Shown here one piece after another: positions 12,992 to 35,000 of a stretch of DNA of 35,000 bases. Made by a program: the position numbers and the translations under genes. The stretch lies in NCBI GenBank assembly GCA_012295275.1, contig CM022671.1, forward strand, positions 20,095,322 to 20,130,321, given 5' to 3'. The notes beneath the pieces are model-generated. The model searched no databases. It saw only the letters and a program-made list of their open reading frames with translations, and was not told the origin of the DNA. Numbering within the stretch: position 1 is the stretch's first letter; every line of letters begins with the position of its first letter. This DNA is from Chrysomallon squamiferum. Lineage: Eukaryota > Mollusca > Gastropoda > Neomphalida > Peltospiridae.

Positions 12992-14118
12992 TTTACTGTT
13001 TTTATTAAAATTCATGGGTATAAGCATTTAATTTTGACATATAAAAACATTCTATTAATCTTTAAGAGAAATACAATATGTGACTATACCGGATTTCCTC
13101 CCTCATGTTTTCATCAGAAATGAAAGACGCATAATAATGTTAAAATATCTTTATAATAAAACCTGCATCCATTCATACACAAATATACACACGACGAACT
13201 CGTTATGTGTAAGAAGTGGCTACACACGCACTTTACAAATATTTGTAATGACCGCAGTGTTAATTTTCATAAAGATATTAATACGTGATATAAAACGAAA
13301 TCTTAGAATCGATAACCCCCGCCCAAAATGTAAAACACATTTATTTGTTGCAAGTCGAATTAACGACGAGTTAAACGAGCGGAGTAGCGTACACGAACGT
13401 TTCATACTTTTCAAGCGTTCCACGAAGATACTTCCGGTTTGAGAGTGTGGCGCCGTCCTTAGCGCGAGCGAGCACGTGCCAGATGTTTCCCACATTGCAC
13501 TGCTGTCGTGCTGGAGCTTTCGCGGCCTCGGCTATTAGAGACCTATCAAATAACACCGTGTAAACATCGAGACAATCAAAACAGTTCCGCAGATCTAACA
13601 TGGATTGTTTGGTTAGTTTTTCTATCCGTTCCGCTCTTGATATTGGAAACGTTCCACCGAAAGCCAGCTCATTCGTCATCGAATACCTTTGTTTACTTTT
13701 CTGTATTACAGTAAATGTTTACCGTGTAATATTAAAACGAAATTGTGAAAGCAAGATGAATTTGTCAAAGAATAATAACGAGTGTAAAGTTGCAAGATAC
13801 CACCAGATACTCGTAAACATTCATCATCGATTGTCCTGCTTGCAAATTAGGGGTTACATTTTCAAGTCTCGTCAGAGTATCTAGCACATTTCAGGCCTTT
13901 ATATGTGATTTGAGCCACTGCGTTATCGAAAAATGAATTTATACATGGATACATACATACATACACCTGCATTCATACGAATACACATATATACAGAGCT
14001 AGGAATGCAAAATTGCAATTACTACTTCTACTACAACAACTACAATACAACTAATACAAATTATACTACTACTACTAATAATAATATCAATCGCAGAAGT
14101 AATAATTGTAGCAGCTTT

Positions 14119-14136
14119 AGTAGTGGTAGTAGTAGC

Positions 14137-14180
<44 letters not shown>
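14119..14180. repeat. (TAG)n microsatellite
   Basis: Near-perfect TAG/AGT repeats; AAC/ACT repeats precede from 14020. Confidence 0.95.
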
Positions 14181-14181
<1 letters not shown>

Positions 14182-14566
14182 CAAAATAGAAGCAACAGCA
14201 GCTGCATTCTGCTATATATTTTAGTTTATTCCTCCATCGTTCTTGCTGACTAATTATTCATAATTTGTCATTCGCCGTTTCTCCACTCTGAAATAACAAA
14301 CAAGACAAAGCAATTCAACAAGGAATGCTGTCTGGCTTTGTGACATTTATTATTTATTAGAACGTGTTCATCCCAAGAATTTATAGCCTGGAATGATTGT
14401 AATAAACTAAGTTTGCTTTGCTGAATCCTTAATGTAAAGACAGAACACGAGTTTAAAAAGCGGAATAATTAATGTGTGGATATTTAAGTATATGTTTACC
14501 TCGAAACATTTTTATTATAAACGGATATGTTGTGTCTAAATTATATGTTTTGACAGAAAAGTTTTA

Positions 14567-14826
14567 ATTTAGTATGTTAGAATATAATAAGAAATGTTAT
14601 GTTAGAATTTTACATTATATCCAGAAGTTTCAAGTTAATATGTTAGAATATAATTAGAAATGTTAAGTTAGTGTATTAGAATATAATTATAATTAGAAAT
14701 GTTAAGGCAGTATGTTAGAATAAAATTAGAAAGGTTAAGTTAGTATGTTAGAATAATCTTAGAAATTTTAGATTAGTATGTTAGAAGGTAATTAGAAAGG
14801 TTAAGTAAGTTAGAATATAATTAGAC
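14567..14826. repeat. ~33-bp diverged minisatellite
   Basis: Unit approximately GTATGTTAGAATATAATTAG followed by AAAGGTTAAGTTA. Copies begin near 14572, 14637, 14672, 14710, 14743, 14776 and 14807. Confidence 0.85.
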
Positions 14827-15599
14827 GCTACACTTTAATTAGTATCAGCAAGACATGCTCGCGTAATGACTGAAATATAATCCACCAATAAAACTAATGA
14901 TCACAAAAAGATATCTAGGGCTCTTGTGTGTGTTCTAGAAATCGAGCCTGAAATAAAAAGCAAACACTGACATCGATTGTAATCTACAAACGTTGGGTGA
15001 AATTGTCATTACTCTGTCTTAACCACTCTTGTTTTCGGACACATTTCCTCGATGTTCATGAAGTAGTAAGATTGCAATACGCTTTGAACATGGAATTACA
15101 GCAGGAACTTTTGACCCTTTCGATAACATCAGCGTGAAGTTTTACCACACACAACAAGACCAGCTTCCAAGAGACAACACGGGAATAACTGAAGGAAATA
15201 CAACGTAAACGTAATGACTGTTTGCAGTAGCATCCTTCACGCCTGGAAAGTGGGCGCTGACGGTTTTATTGTTGCTAGTCGGTCCGTAATGGCCTTAGCT
15301 CTCAATACAGATTCGCAAGCATATGTTCTCGAAAGCATGATGGCTCTCTCGATGCAGTTTCGCGGAATGAGATCGTGTAGGTGTCTGGTACGAGATAATG
15401 TTAACACCTATGTGATTGAACGATCTCTTCTCAAATTCCAGTACTTGATTAAGTATTATGAGAAAATTACGACTCTGTGAAGATACATTTTTTTTTGTAA
15501 TGGCAATGCTCTCGAATCAAGTGCAATTGCTGCTGATGTATTTAGATGATTAGACGTTATTTCTGCCATTATTTAACAAGCAATGAATGTTCAGTCGGT

Positions 15600-15785
15600 A
15601 TTAAAACTCCAATTTTATATATTTTAATACACTGACATTAATAAACCAATTTTATATATTTTATTTCACTGATACTTAAAAGTACGTTTATCTATTTTAT
15701 TAAGCCGACATTAATAAGCCAATTTTATAATTTAAAACACCAACATTAATAAGCCAGTTATATATTTTTATTTCGCTGCTATTAA
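15600..15785. repeat. ~44-bp diverged minisatellite
   Basis: Repeated pattern ACATTAATAAGCCAATTTTA followed by TATATTTTATTTCACTG; about four copies with drift. Confidence 0.75.
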
Positions 15786-16906
15786 AAAGGCTGTTTTAAA
15801 AGAAAAAAAATATATATATATATATAAATAAAATAAAATAAAGAAAAGAACACAAAAAAAAAAAATTTTAAAAATAAAAAATATCTTCAGAACCTTACAC
15901 TTTCAAATTAATACATCAGCAAATTCTTTTTAAAACGGTGGTCTTCATTCTTACACTGTTATTCCAACTGGAAAGTTTTGCAGCAAAGTAGCATACAGAT
16001 TCAATTAAAGCAAAAATTGAGAATAGAAATATAGCCACTGACAAATTAAATTATATCTTAGAGTCATAAATTTGACATTATATATATATATATATGTATA
16101 TATTTATGGTTTTTCATTCAGGGGAAATGTAAATATATATTCCATTGATTTTCTGAATTCTTTTGTAAAAACACATACATACATTTATTTACTTATTAAC
16201 TTAGAAAACAAATCGGAGATCACAAATCAACCAGGCACTTCTATTTACTTTAATAGTTTGTTCTATACTTTATTTGTATATAAATTAAAGAATACCCTTC
16301 ACTTGGAAATTATGATCAGTTTTTTGAAACATTAATTAACCCGAAGGTCAGTATCACAGACAATTGCTAATAGTTACCACCTAAACACATTCTGTTTCTA
16401 CGATTTAATTTGTTTTTTCTTTTTTTCTTTTCTTTTCTTTTTAAATTTTTTTTTCTTTTCCTTTTATTTTCCTTTTTCTTTTTTTCTATAACTTAGTCAT
16501 CGCTTAGATTCTTTTTAAATATTTATTGTATTTGGCGCCATACTTGGCAGCTGCTTTTTGTCATCACCTTGTTTTTATTTTTTTATTTTTTTTCTTATAG
16601 TTTTACATCGTTTTCTTTTTAAGAAATCTTTAAATTTACGATCTATTACGTTACTCATGCTCCATTCGTAACAACAAAAGAAGTTTACCTGTTTCTTTTA
16701 GACCAAAGCCAAAACACATTATTTTAGTATCCACCAAAACAGCTGTTTCATGAGTTACGTGTACAGAATTACAAAAATAATGTTTTGTGGATTCTTTGAA
16801 GTGTGCAAAGGTTTCGTGAACAAGAACTGGAAAGTACATTTGTTAATGTTTAATGGGTAAAACAGATATGGTTCTGAGAATAAATTTAATAAAAACGAAT
16901 AAATAT

Positions 16907-16970
16907 ATAAATAAATAAAATAAAATAAAATAAAATAAAATAAAATAAAATAAAATAAATAAATAAATAA
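16907..16970. repeat. (AAAAT)n/(AAAT)n microsatellite
   Basis: About eight AAAAT copies flanked by AAAT copies. Confidence 0.95.
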
Positions 16971-16988
16971 ACAGTAAATAAAAATTTT

Positions 16989-17062
16989 AAGTTTGTTTAA
17001 TGACACCTAACAGTTTTATATTATTATAATTTACGTGTCAAAGCTAGAATAATAATAATAAT

Positions 17063-17111
<49 letters not shown>

Positions 17112-17208
17112 GTTTATCTAATAAGTTTATTTAATGACACCTAACAGTTTTATATTATTATAATTTACGTGTCAAAGCTAATAATAATAATAATAATAAT
17201 AGTAATAA

Positions 17209-17261
<53 letters not shown>

Positions 17262-17270
17262 TTATCTAAT
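16989..17270. repeat. 134-bp tandem duplication with internal AAT arrays
   Basis: A 58-bp unique block occurs at 16989-17046 and again at 17123-17180 with one mismatch (GTTTGTTTAATG versus GTTTATTTAATG). Each is followed by an (AAT)n array and the string TTTATCTAAT. Confidence 0.92.
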
Positions 17271-17458
17271 AATAGCAAAAATTGTAACAATTTTTCATTA
17301 AACAAGAAATTACTAATCTATTGTTTGGAACGAAATATATTGTAATAAAGAGAGACAGAAGAACTGATAAAAAAAAAAAAAAAAAAACGGCCTCTTCATG
17401 ATTTCGTTATGTCACACAAGACTGCAGTTTTAACTCGTTTTTTTAATTGTTATTACAG

Positions 17459-28253
<10,795 letters not shown>

Positions 28254-28323
28254 TGGTAATAACTATAAACATTTAAAAGATAATGGAAAAAAAGATATAT
28301 ATACTCTATTGCCTTTTCTCTTT

Positions 28324-28329
28324 AATAAA
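28324..28329 (+). terminator. Candidate polyadenylation signal AATAAA
   Basis: AATAAA lies 71 bp after the stop codon. In such AT-rich DNA the hexamer is frequent by chance; another lies at 29410-29415. The real 3' end is not known. Confidence 0.3.
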
Positions 28330-28950
28330 TTTCAAACTACAAGCTCCTCCTGGATATCAATTGAAATACAACGGTATAATCTGAGCCAAAGTTAAGAGAC
28401 TATATACATTTTAAATTATATTAATTTTAAAACCTCAGTGGTGAATCTTGAAATTATTGAAGCTAATAATACAGCATAATGTATGAACGCTTTATTTCTT
28501 TACTTTATTTATTGTTATTATTATTATATTTGTTACAGAACAATACACATAAAAACTTCAATCGAACTACATCAAAACAGAATTAGTTTCAAAAATGTTA
28601 TATATCTGAAGTATATAAAGCAAATTATATTATTTATTGTAAGAAAGTTCTTTTTGTGAAAAAGATTGTCTAACCTTTGGCTCACCACCTAACTTTGCCT
28701 CTCATAGCCTGTTATCATAAATGTATTTTCCTAAATGGTGCTCTATTTCTTTGGATCAAAAGTAGTTTAGTAATAATTAATTAGACTTGCCCTGCTCACC
28801 CCAGTATATCCCGCTACTCTTTCTTTCTCCATATGTTTTCTCACTCTATTATATTTCACTATCTCCCTAACTCGGTTTTTATTACTACTACTACTACTAT
28901 TAAGATCACTACCACTACGACTACTCATACTACTGCTATTTCTACTACTG

Positions 28951-28953
<3 letters not shown>

Positions 28954-29013
<60 letters not shown>
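28954..29013. repeat. (ATT)n microsatellite
   Basis: About 20 perfect copies after ACT repeats. Confidence 0.95.
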
Positions 29014-29018
<5 letters not shown>

Positions 29019-29718
29019 GCCTCAGAATTTCGGTGAGCGATGTCTACAACAAATACAAAGAATTCGAATCAATCTCTCACAGTCACCTCTCCCTTTCCTT
29101 GTAGCCGTGCCTCCCTTGATTCGTACCAAGCCATTCTTTGCCAGCTATTTATTGTCGCCTGATAGACATTGTATATAAAAAGCATCTTCCCTGTATAGCT
29201 TTTCGTTTCTTGTTCCAACTCATGTAATTCAATATGTTATCTTATTATTATTATTATTATTATTATTTTTTTTTTTTTTTTCTGCCCTGTTATGAACTTA
29301 ATATTCATAATCGTTGTAACCTGGCAATTTATTTTTCTTCTTAAAGTTTGTATATGCTGTACAGTGTAATTTGACGTATATTGTTATATTTATATTTGTT
29401 ACTGAACTTAATAAATATTGGAAATCGGAATTAGTTCTTATTATTATTTATTACTTTTTGTGATTTTTTTTGTTCCTTTATTTTTCGATTTTTTTTTTTT
29501 AAATATTATATTTATTTATTTTGTTACTTATTTACTTACTTACTTTTTCATTTTCATTTTATTTTATATTTGTATTTATTTATATATATAAATAATAATA
29601 ATAATCATAAAAATAATAAACAAATGCCTCGGTCTCTAATAAGACAACTTGTCTCATTTGGTGAATTGATCCTGCAGCTCTTCACGATAGATGAACATGC
29701 TTATCACTCAGCTAAATA

Positions 29719-29829
29719 TAAAATAAAATAAAATAAAATAAAATAAAATCGAAATCTAGTCGAAATCAAAATCAAAACAAAATCAAAATCAAGATCAAAA
29801 TCAAAATCAAAATCAAAATAAAATAAAAT
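29719..29829. repeat. (AAAAT)n followed by (AAATCA)n
   Basis: About six AAAAT copies to 29749, then about ten hexamer copies AAATCA/AAAACA/AAGATC to 29829. Confidence 0.92.
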
Positions 29830-30363
29830 CAAACGAAAAAAAAAAAAAAAAACAAATAAATAAATAATTTTAAAAATTAATAATAATAATAATAAAAAAA
29901 ATATTCCATATCCAACCTACAATACAGATAAATAAAATATTAAAGGCACAAAATTCAGTGTCCTAGCATAAATGTTTTTATTTCTTTATGTTTTTAAGAG
30001 TCTAACAAAATGTCAAGCTATTAATGTTTTGATGACTATGGTTAATAATAACACAAAGCTAATTTTCTATAGCTATCGTCAGATATCGAGAAAAATGTAC
30101 ATATGAATAAATAAAACAGCGGTTGATACGTTTTTACGACTTACAGTTTGAGAAAAAAACCATCAAAATATGTTTAACTGACCAGGAAGCTGGACAACAT
30201 AAATATCTGTTTGTGTTGTTTTTTGTTTGAGCGGAAATAGAAGAGAAGCACTCTGTGAGCGTTTTTCCGAATCTTGATGCGTGATTTACGATAACTAGTT
30301 TGTAATACTGGCTAGTTACTTAGCTTAATTTAGAAATATTTAAATTTAAAATACTCAATAGTA

Positions 30364-30405
<42 letters not shown>

Positions 30406-30873
30406 GTTGTAATAATAATAATGACGATGATGATGATTATTATTATAATATCTTAATAATATCAAGAACAACAGTCAAAATAAAGACAATAATAATAACA
30501 TCATCATCGACAGCAATAATAATGACCACAGTGATTATAATGATAATACGATTTTTCGGTCCATTTAAAAAAAAATAATAATAATTTCTCAATAAAAGCA
30601 CATTCTAAACTAAAACTCACCGCTGTTAATGATCAGGAACAGCCTCAGCCAATGCTAATAATAACTGAACATTTAGCGAATACTATCTGTATCATATAAA
30701 GTTTATTGAATAAATAGAAAATATTTTAATTTCTCAAAATAAATATAACAAACTCAGATTTATTTATTTATTTATTTTTATATGTATGTATTTATGTATG
30801 TATGTATGTATGTATGTATGTTTCATTGTCAGTATTATCAGTACTCCAGTCGTGCTTATTAGTTTCTATTTTC

Positions 30874-30874
<1 letters not shown>

Positions 30875-30928
<54 letters not shown>
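30875..30928. repeat. (AC)27 microsatellite
   Basis: 54 bases of uninterrupted AC; inverted with respect to the GT array 445 bp downstream. Confidence 0.97.
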
Positions 30929-30930
<2 letters not shown>

Positions 30931-31371
30931 TTCAGGCGTAATCTATGTTATATTCAATTCACAAAATTAATTCATTTTTTGATGACTACATACAATAAAT
31001 GTAAATGTCCCTAAAGGTCATACAATATGTCAGTTTGAGCAATCAAATTATTTTACCGTTACAACCGGATCTAGAGGGAGGTTTCAAATTTAATCTCCAC
31101 CAGACTATTTTCATCTAAATTTCGGCTGTTTGTCCCCTGCGCTCGTATTGTGTTTGTTGTGAGCCAAAACATGACTTTAAAACGACCTACCAGAGACTTG
31201 AGTAATAGAAGTGACCTGAACAAGGGAATAGAGTGTTTATGTTACTTTTGTAATTGACAGGGGCGGACCGAGTTTTTCGTCATTGTTTTGATCTTCATCA
31301 AAGAAAAATGAAAAAATTAAAATTAAAATTAAAAATCGTTTGTTAAAGTGAATTATATTACATTTAAAATA

Positions 31372-31373
<2 letters not shown>

Positions 31374-31449
<76 letters not shown>
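31374..31449. repeat. (GT)38 microsatellite
   Basis: 76 bases of uninterrupted GT. Confidence 0.97.
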
Positions 31450-31451
<2 letters not shown>

Positions 31452-32029
31452 TTATTTGTGTGCGTATGTGCATATGTGTGCGTCTTGGCTGAATACATTT
31501 GTGTTTGTTTGTTTATATGGGTGTTTAAATGGAGATTGAAAATTACCATTTATTAATAGTTTATTAATAATTATTATTAGGCGGATTTATAATTCTTACA
31601 ACGATTTCAGTCAGGTCTGAAACTCAGGCTTTAAAGAATTTTTGAACACAGTGAAGTGAAGACATGAAACATAGCGCATCTATAATTAAAGGGAGATAAC
31701 AGCTTTAGAATTAGCTAAAAGGTGGAACAGGTTTGAATGTTTCTACTACAAACTGTTTGTACTGTTTGTTATTTGTTGGCGATGTTGTTGCTACTTACCT
31801 TTAATTATTTAGATTTTTAGGTATTATTATTATTATTCTTTTTTCCATTTATCTTTTTAGAGGTTTTTTTTTTTTTATTATTATTTTTTTTTTTATTGAT
31901 TTAGTGCATCTGAAATCTGAAATGATAATACAATTAGACCTAAAATTAAGATATTTCAACATTGGTCGAATAATCATTTTCTACGGTAAAATGTTTCGAG
32001 CGGTAGTTTTATGTGCTCTCTAGTTTACA

Positions 32030-32030
32030 T

Positions 32031-32073
<43 letters not shown>

Positions 32074-32075
32074 TT
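32030..32075. repeat. (TTTA)n microsatellite
   Basis: About 11 perfect copies. Confidence 0.95.
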
Positions 32076-32385
32076 CCACGCTATGATTCAGAATATAAAT
32101 TAATGAATATTTTAATATTAACAGGTTTCAGATGTAAAAAGAATTATGTTGTTTTTTTGTATAATGATACGGGAAATGAAACTCGTTGTCATCACTCATC
32201 AGTTTGACACAGATTTATTTATTTGTGTGCATTTTCCTACAGACGTGAAACCATATTACACGTAGCTCTATAACCACAGTTCAAATATCCAATCTTCGCT
32301 ATTATCAATCACAGAAATGCGTGCTTAACGGTTCTTAAATAATGTGATGGTATGATCCACGCATATATCATGTATATTTTTTCAG

Positions 32386-32454
32386 CGTCTGTCTAATCGG
32401 ATCACACGCACTGCGCGGTTTCATTCTGGACAGTGAGTCGCGAGCAAGTGAACC
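32386..32454 (+). other. Candidate internal exon (speculative)
   Basis: A good acceptor (TATATTTTTTCAG) and a consensus donor (CC|GTGAGT) bound 69 nt that stay open in one frame (22 codons starting VCLIG). A second GTGAGT lies at 32433. The phase (one base in, two bases out) fits a hypothetical splice from the GTGATG at 28250 in exon E, which would lengthen the hydrophobic tail into a full transmembrane helix followed by a short polar tail. The length is too small to rule out chance. Confidence 0.22.
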
Positions 32455-33706
32455 GTGAGTTCTGATTTCACTGATTTCGCTTGTAAATGCGGCTCGGCGT
32501 CTCTCGGGGAATCTCGGGGCTGTCTGGTTGACCTAACCGGCTCTGGCAGGCCGAAAAGGCTGGTAATCTATGGCAGACGGTTAAATGACGCGAGGTGACA
32601 GTAATGGCCTGTCCCTAGCTCTTTAGAGAAGTGAACGAATTCATCACCTTGTTGAGAATGTGTTCCGTCTGATCCAGGAATCGTACATCTCGAGACGAAC
32701 GTTTTTATCATTGACATGATGCATTTTGGCGCGTGTCATCGAAAACGGCGAAATGAATTAACGTTTTAAATTAGTATCCCGCATCAATCATTTGTATTTG
32801 ACTTTTGATGAGGGTAAATACTTTTTAATTTGTGTGATAAATTTCACAGGCCATACACGGATTGTGCATTTTCGCAAAGTGCTGCTTAACAGCGGGAAAT
32901 AAAACTTTCCTTCCAAGATGTTTTCATGATCACTGAATAAGTTTTTCATTTAAATACTTCCTGCTGTGACGATGATTCGTTTTTATTTGCAGTTCCGTTT
33001 TGATTAAAAGTCATAGGTTTAAAACATTAGAAAGTCATTTGTATGAGTGATATTCAACCAGATGTTGTAGATATTAGATGAAGGACTCTGATTTATAATT
33101 CAGGGTGGATCATAAGTAAACGGGAGGTGTATAATTGTAAAATATATATACACATATTTATTTTTTAAATATTTAGAAACGGTTTACCCGGTATTTAATG
33201 CAGTCAGTATATTTATAAACAATATTCATTTTAATTTTTTTTTTTTGTTTTGTTTCTTCAACTCGTTCTTCGGACTTGCATTTCAAAAACAGTTACTTGT
33301 GAGGTATCCTGTAATTTTTTTATAAATATTTCCCATCTCTGTCTTTTGTTTCGACGCAGATCAAACTATTTTGGTAACAATGATTAGAATTGTTGTTAAA
33401 TAATTTTTAAATCCCTGTTCAAGAAGCATCACATAAAATGTGAATCAAAGGCCATGGTACGTGCTTTCATGTTTTTAACAAGTTACATACAGAAGACATA
33501 CTGCTGTCTTTGGTAGGAATAACCGTGGCTGCTGGTTTCGACTCGTTATTTTCATTATAAGAACTTACATGTTTCGCAACTAGTGAATGTTACCAAATGA
33601 AATGTTGGAGCGTAGTTAAATTATTTATTCTTTTAAATTTTGTCCAAAGTAAAATGAGATCTCACTTTTTTTCCTTTCTTTCTTCAGTTCGAAGATTTAC
33701 TTTTAA

Positions 33707-33777
33707 ATAATAATAATAATAACAACAATAATAATAATAATAAATAAAATAAAATAAATAAATAAATAAATAAATAA
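33707..33777. repeat. (AAT)n/(AAAT)n compound microsatellite
   Basis: AAT and AAC copies passing into AAAAT and AAAT. Confidence 0.93.
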
Positions 33778-34339
33778 GAATAAGTTAATAAAAACTACAA
33801 TTAATGTAAATTAACGTCCACATACTAACCACAGTGTTAATAGGTGTCATTTTATGGTTTAAGACATGTAATATTGAGATGCTGTTTTCCATAAAGCTGT
33901 TATCACTTTCTTTCTCTGGTGTATTTAATACTTGTGCTAGACAATGAACGTGCAATACCATGATTCTAAATAGTCTATCCGAGATCAATATCCAGGCTAC
34001 AAATGCCGACAGCAGAAATTCCAAGGAGTGAAACGCCAACCACGGTAACGCATACTTGACAATGACGATGGCTGGCGCCCGAATTTATGGCGGCAGATTA
34101 AAAATGTCGTCTGCAAAGAGACCAAAAATAAATTTCACTAAACCACATGGGCAGTTGTATCCATTTGTTATCAATTCCATTAAGCAGGCGATTTAAGTTT
34201 TATGTTTCACCGCTAATGAGAAGAAGCCATTGGTGGATTAATTAAATTTCTGATGTTTGGTGATATCAGTTACATGGGTAAAAACTTGACGATGATTAAG
34301 CGCTTTTGTTTGTTATTGTTCTTCTCTCTTTCGTGGCAG

Positions 34340-34374
34340 AGAAAAACCATGATGAAAGTCAAAAAGGTCTTTGG
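34340..34374 (+). other. Candidate small exon (speculative)
   Basis: A pyrimidine-rich acceptor (CTTCTCTCTTTCGTGGCAG) and donor TTGG|GTGAGT bound 35 nt. It could be a 5' exon of a further gene, since it holds ATGATG, or, joined in phase to the candidate exon at 32386-32454, it would give three residues (EKP) and a stop at 34350-34352. Only the splice-site strings support it. Confidence 0.15.
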
Positions 34375-34530
34375 GTGAGTGTGTGTTTGTGTCTGTTTTC
34401 AGTGTAGGATCATTGAAGATGGATTAGCCTTTAAAATAATATTTTAGTTGTTAGAAAAAATATTGTTTTGTTAAAACTATTATCTTTCATCAACGTAGTT
34501 GCATCTTTCAGTATCGAGAATAATAAAAGC

Positions 34531-34531
<1 letters not shown>

Positions 34532-34567
<36 letters not shown>
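34532..34567. repeat. (AAT)12 microsatellite
   Basis: Perfect array. Confidence 0.95.
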
Positions 34568-35000
34568 TACACAATAAAAAAATTATATCATCAACTGTAA
34601 AAGTAACTGACGCGGATAAAAGCAAAAAGCAAACAACAGCTACTGAAATATGCATTCCTTTCAATGCAACTGTTTCTTCCTTCACCGAGTAGGTATCACT
34701 GACCCGCCGGAATCTTGCTACAAATTTTAACCACATCCTAATAGCAGAACTCGCTATTCCTTTCCTTCATTATATCAGCCAGACTGTGCCTTTTTTAAAT
34801 TACGACAACTCGATTTAAACAAGGTATTAAATTAAAGAGAAAAATCTTTGTGTTTACAGATATAAAATAAAAATCAGGACGTAACCGTATTTATTTGTAA
34901 CTGTGACAACAAGTAACACACGTGTGTAGGAGGATAAGATTCATAAGATTACGCGGCTGTTTGTTTATGAATGATTCAGGTGAACTACAAATTGCTGTAA

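Larger units (their letters stand above)
10750..14560. other. Upstream non-genic region, part 3
   Basis: The less repetitive stretch 10800-12650 carries no supported exon. 12720-12990 is a belt of tetranucleotide repeats. 13290-13720 is richer in GC and CpG than the surrounding DNA and has an E-box-like CACGTG at 13473-13478. 14119-14180 is a TAG array. Open frames on both strands at 12364-12582 and 13220-13680 are listed under findings and rejections. Confidence 0.55.
14830..17458. other. Region immediately upstream of exon A
   Basis: It holds a ~44-bp minisatellite (15600-15785), low-complexity A/T DNA (15800-15880, 16410-16600), an AAAAT/AAAT array (16907-16970), a duplicated 134-bp unit with AAT arrays (16989-17270) and an A run at 17370-17387. 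The signal-peptide exon required by exon A's phase was looked for here and not found. Confidence 0.55.
28254..35000. other. Downstream region: possible 3'UTR and repeat-rich flank
   Basis: Repeats include ATT at 28954-29013, AAAAT/AAATCA at 29719-29829, AAT at 30367-30405, GTAT at 30781-30822, AC at 30875-30928, GT at 31374-31449, TTTA at 32030-32075, AAT/AAAT at 33707-33777 and AAT at 34532-34567. A GC-richer patch lies at 32390-32760, and weak candidate exons at 32386-32454 and 34340-34374. The rest is AT-rich with nothing assignable. Confidence 0.6.

Noticed and set aside
13220-13679. Two overlapping minus-strand ORFs (91 and 102 codons)
   Set aside because: They lie in the GC-richer patch where stops are rarer; two different minus frames are open at once, and no splice sites or known motifs support either.
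15214-15480. 88-codon ORF upstream of exon A
   Set aside because: Composition is fairly protein-like, but no donor in phase 1 follows a plausible signal peptide, and no family is recognisable.
30802-31556. Thr-His and Cys-Val repeat ORFs
   Set aside because: Translation of AC/GT microsatellites.

Overview
This window is animal nuclear DNA: AT-rich, with very dense microsatellites (long GA/CT, GT/AC, ATT, TTTA and AAAAT arrays), several diverged minisatellites, and one gene whose short exons are separated by kilobase introns with GT..AG borders. There are no bacterial-style operons, rRNA, tRNA or CRISPR arrays. The texture and the unfamiliar cysteine-rich secreted-type protein would fit a mollusc, perhaps a cephalopod; that is inference from composition, not from a recognised marker gene.

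Layout. Positions 1-17458 hold no exon I can defend: simple repeats, a 19-bp, a ~33-bp and a ~44-bp minisatellite, a local 134-bp duplication, a fragment of a small DNA transposon (5432-5502) and a GC-richer patch near 13.3-13.7 kb. Positions 17459-28253 carry the 3' part of one plus-strand gene in five exons (called A-E here): A 17459-17612, B 22064-22209, C 24597-24726, D 26850-26991, E 28104-28253. All four joins keep the frame and give 239 residues before a stop. The first exon, with the start codon and presumably a signal peptide, was not found; it lies upstream in the window or outside it. Introns of 4451, 2387, 2123 and 1112 bp are full of repeats; intron 2 also holds a ~245-bp MITE-like element. 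Positions 28254-35000 are mostly simple repeats, with a GC-richer patch near 32.4-32.7 kb and two weak candidate exons.

The protein is cysteine-rich (14 cysteines before the tail), probably secreted or surface-anchored, and ends in a short hydrophobic tail like a GPI signal. Its main point of interest is its architecture: exon pair A+B and exon pair C+D look like two copies of one two-exon module. Both copies are entered by a phase-1 intron and split by a phase-2 intron directly after an (E)..(L/F)C motif. Consequently, skipping B+C would keep the frame. Long GA tracts in introns 1 and 3 and CT tracts in introns 2 and 3 lie on either side of those exons and could pair in the pre-mRNA. The protein family is not recognised with confidence.
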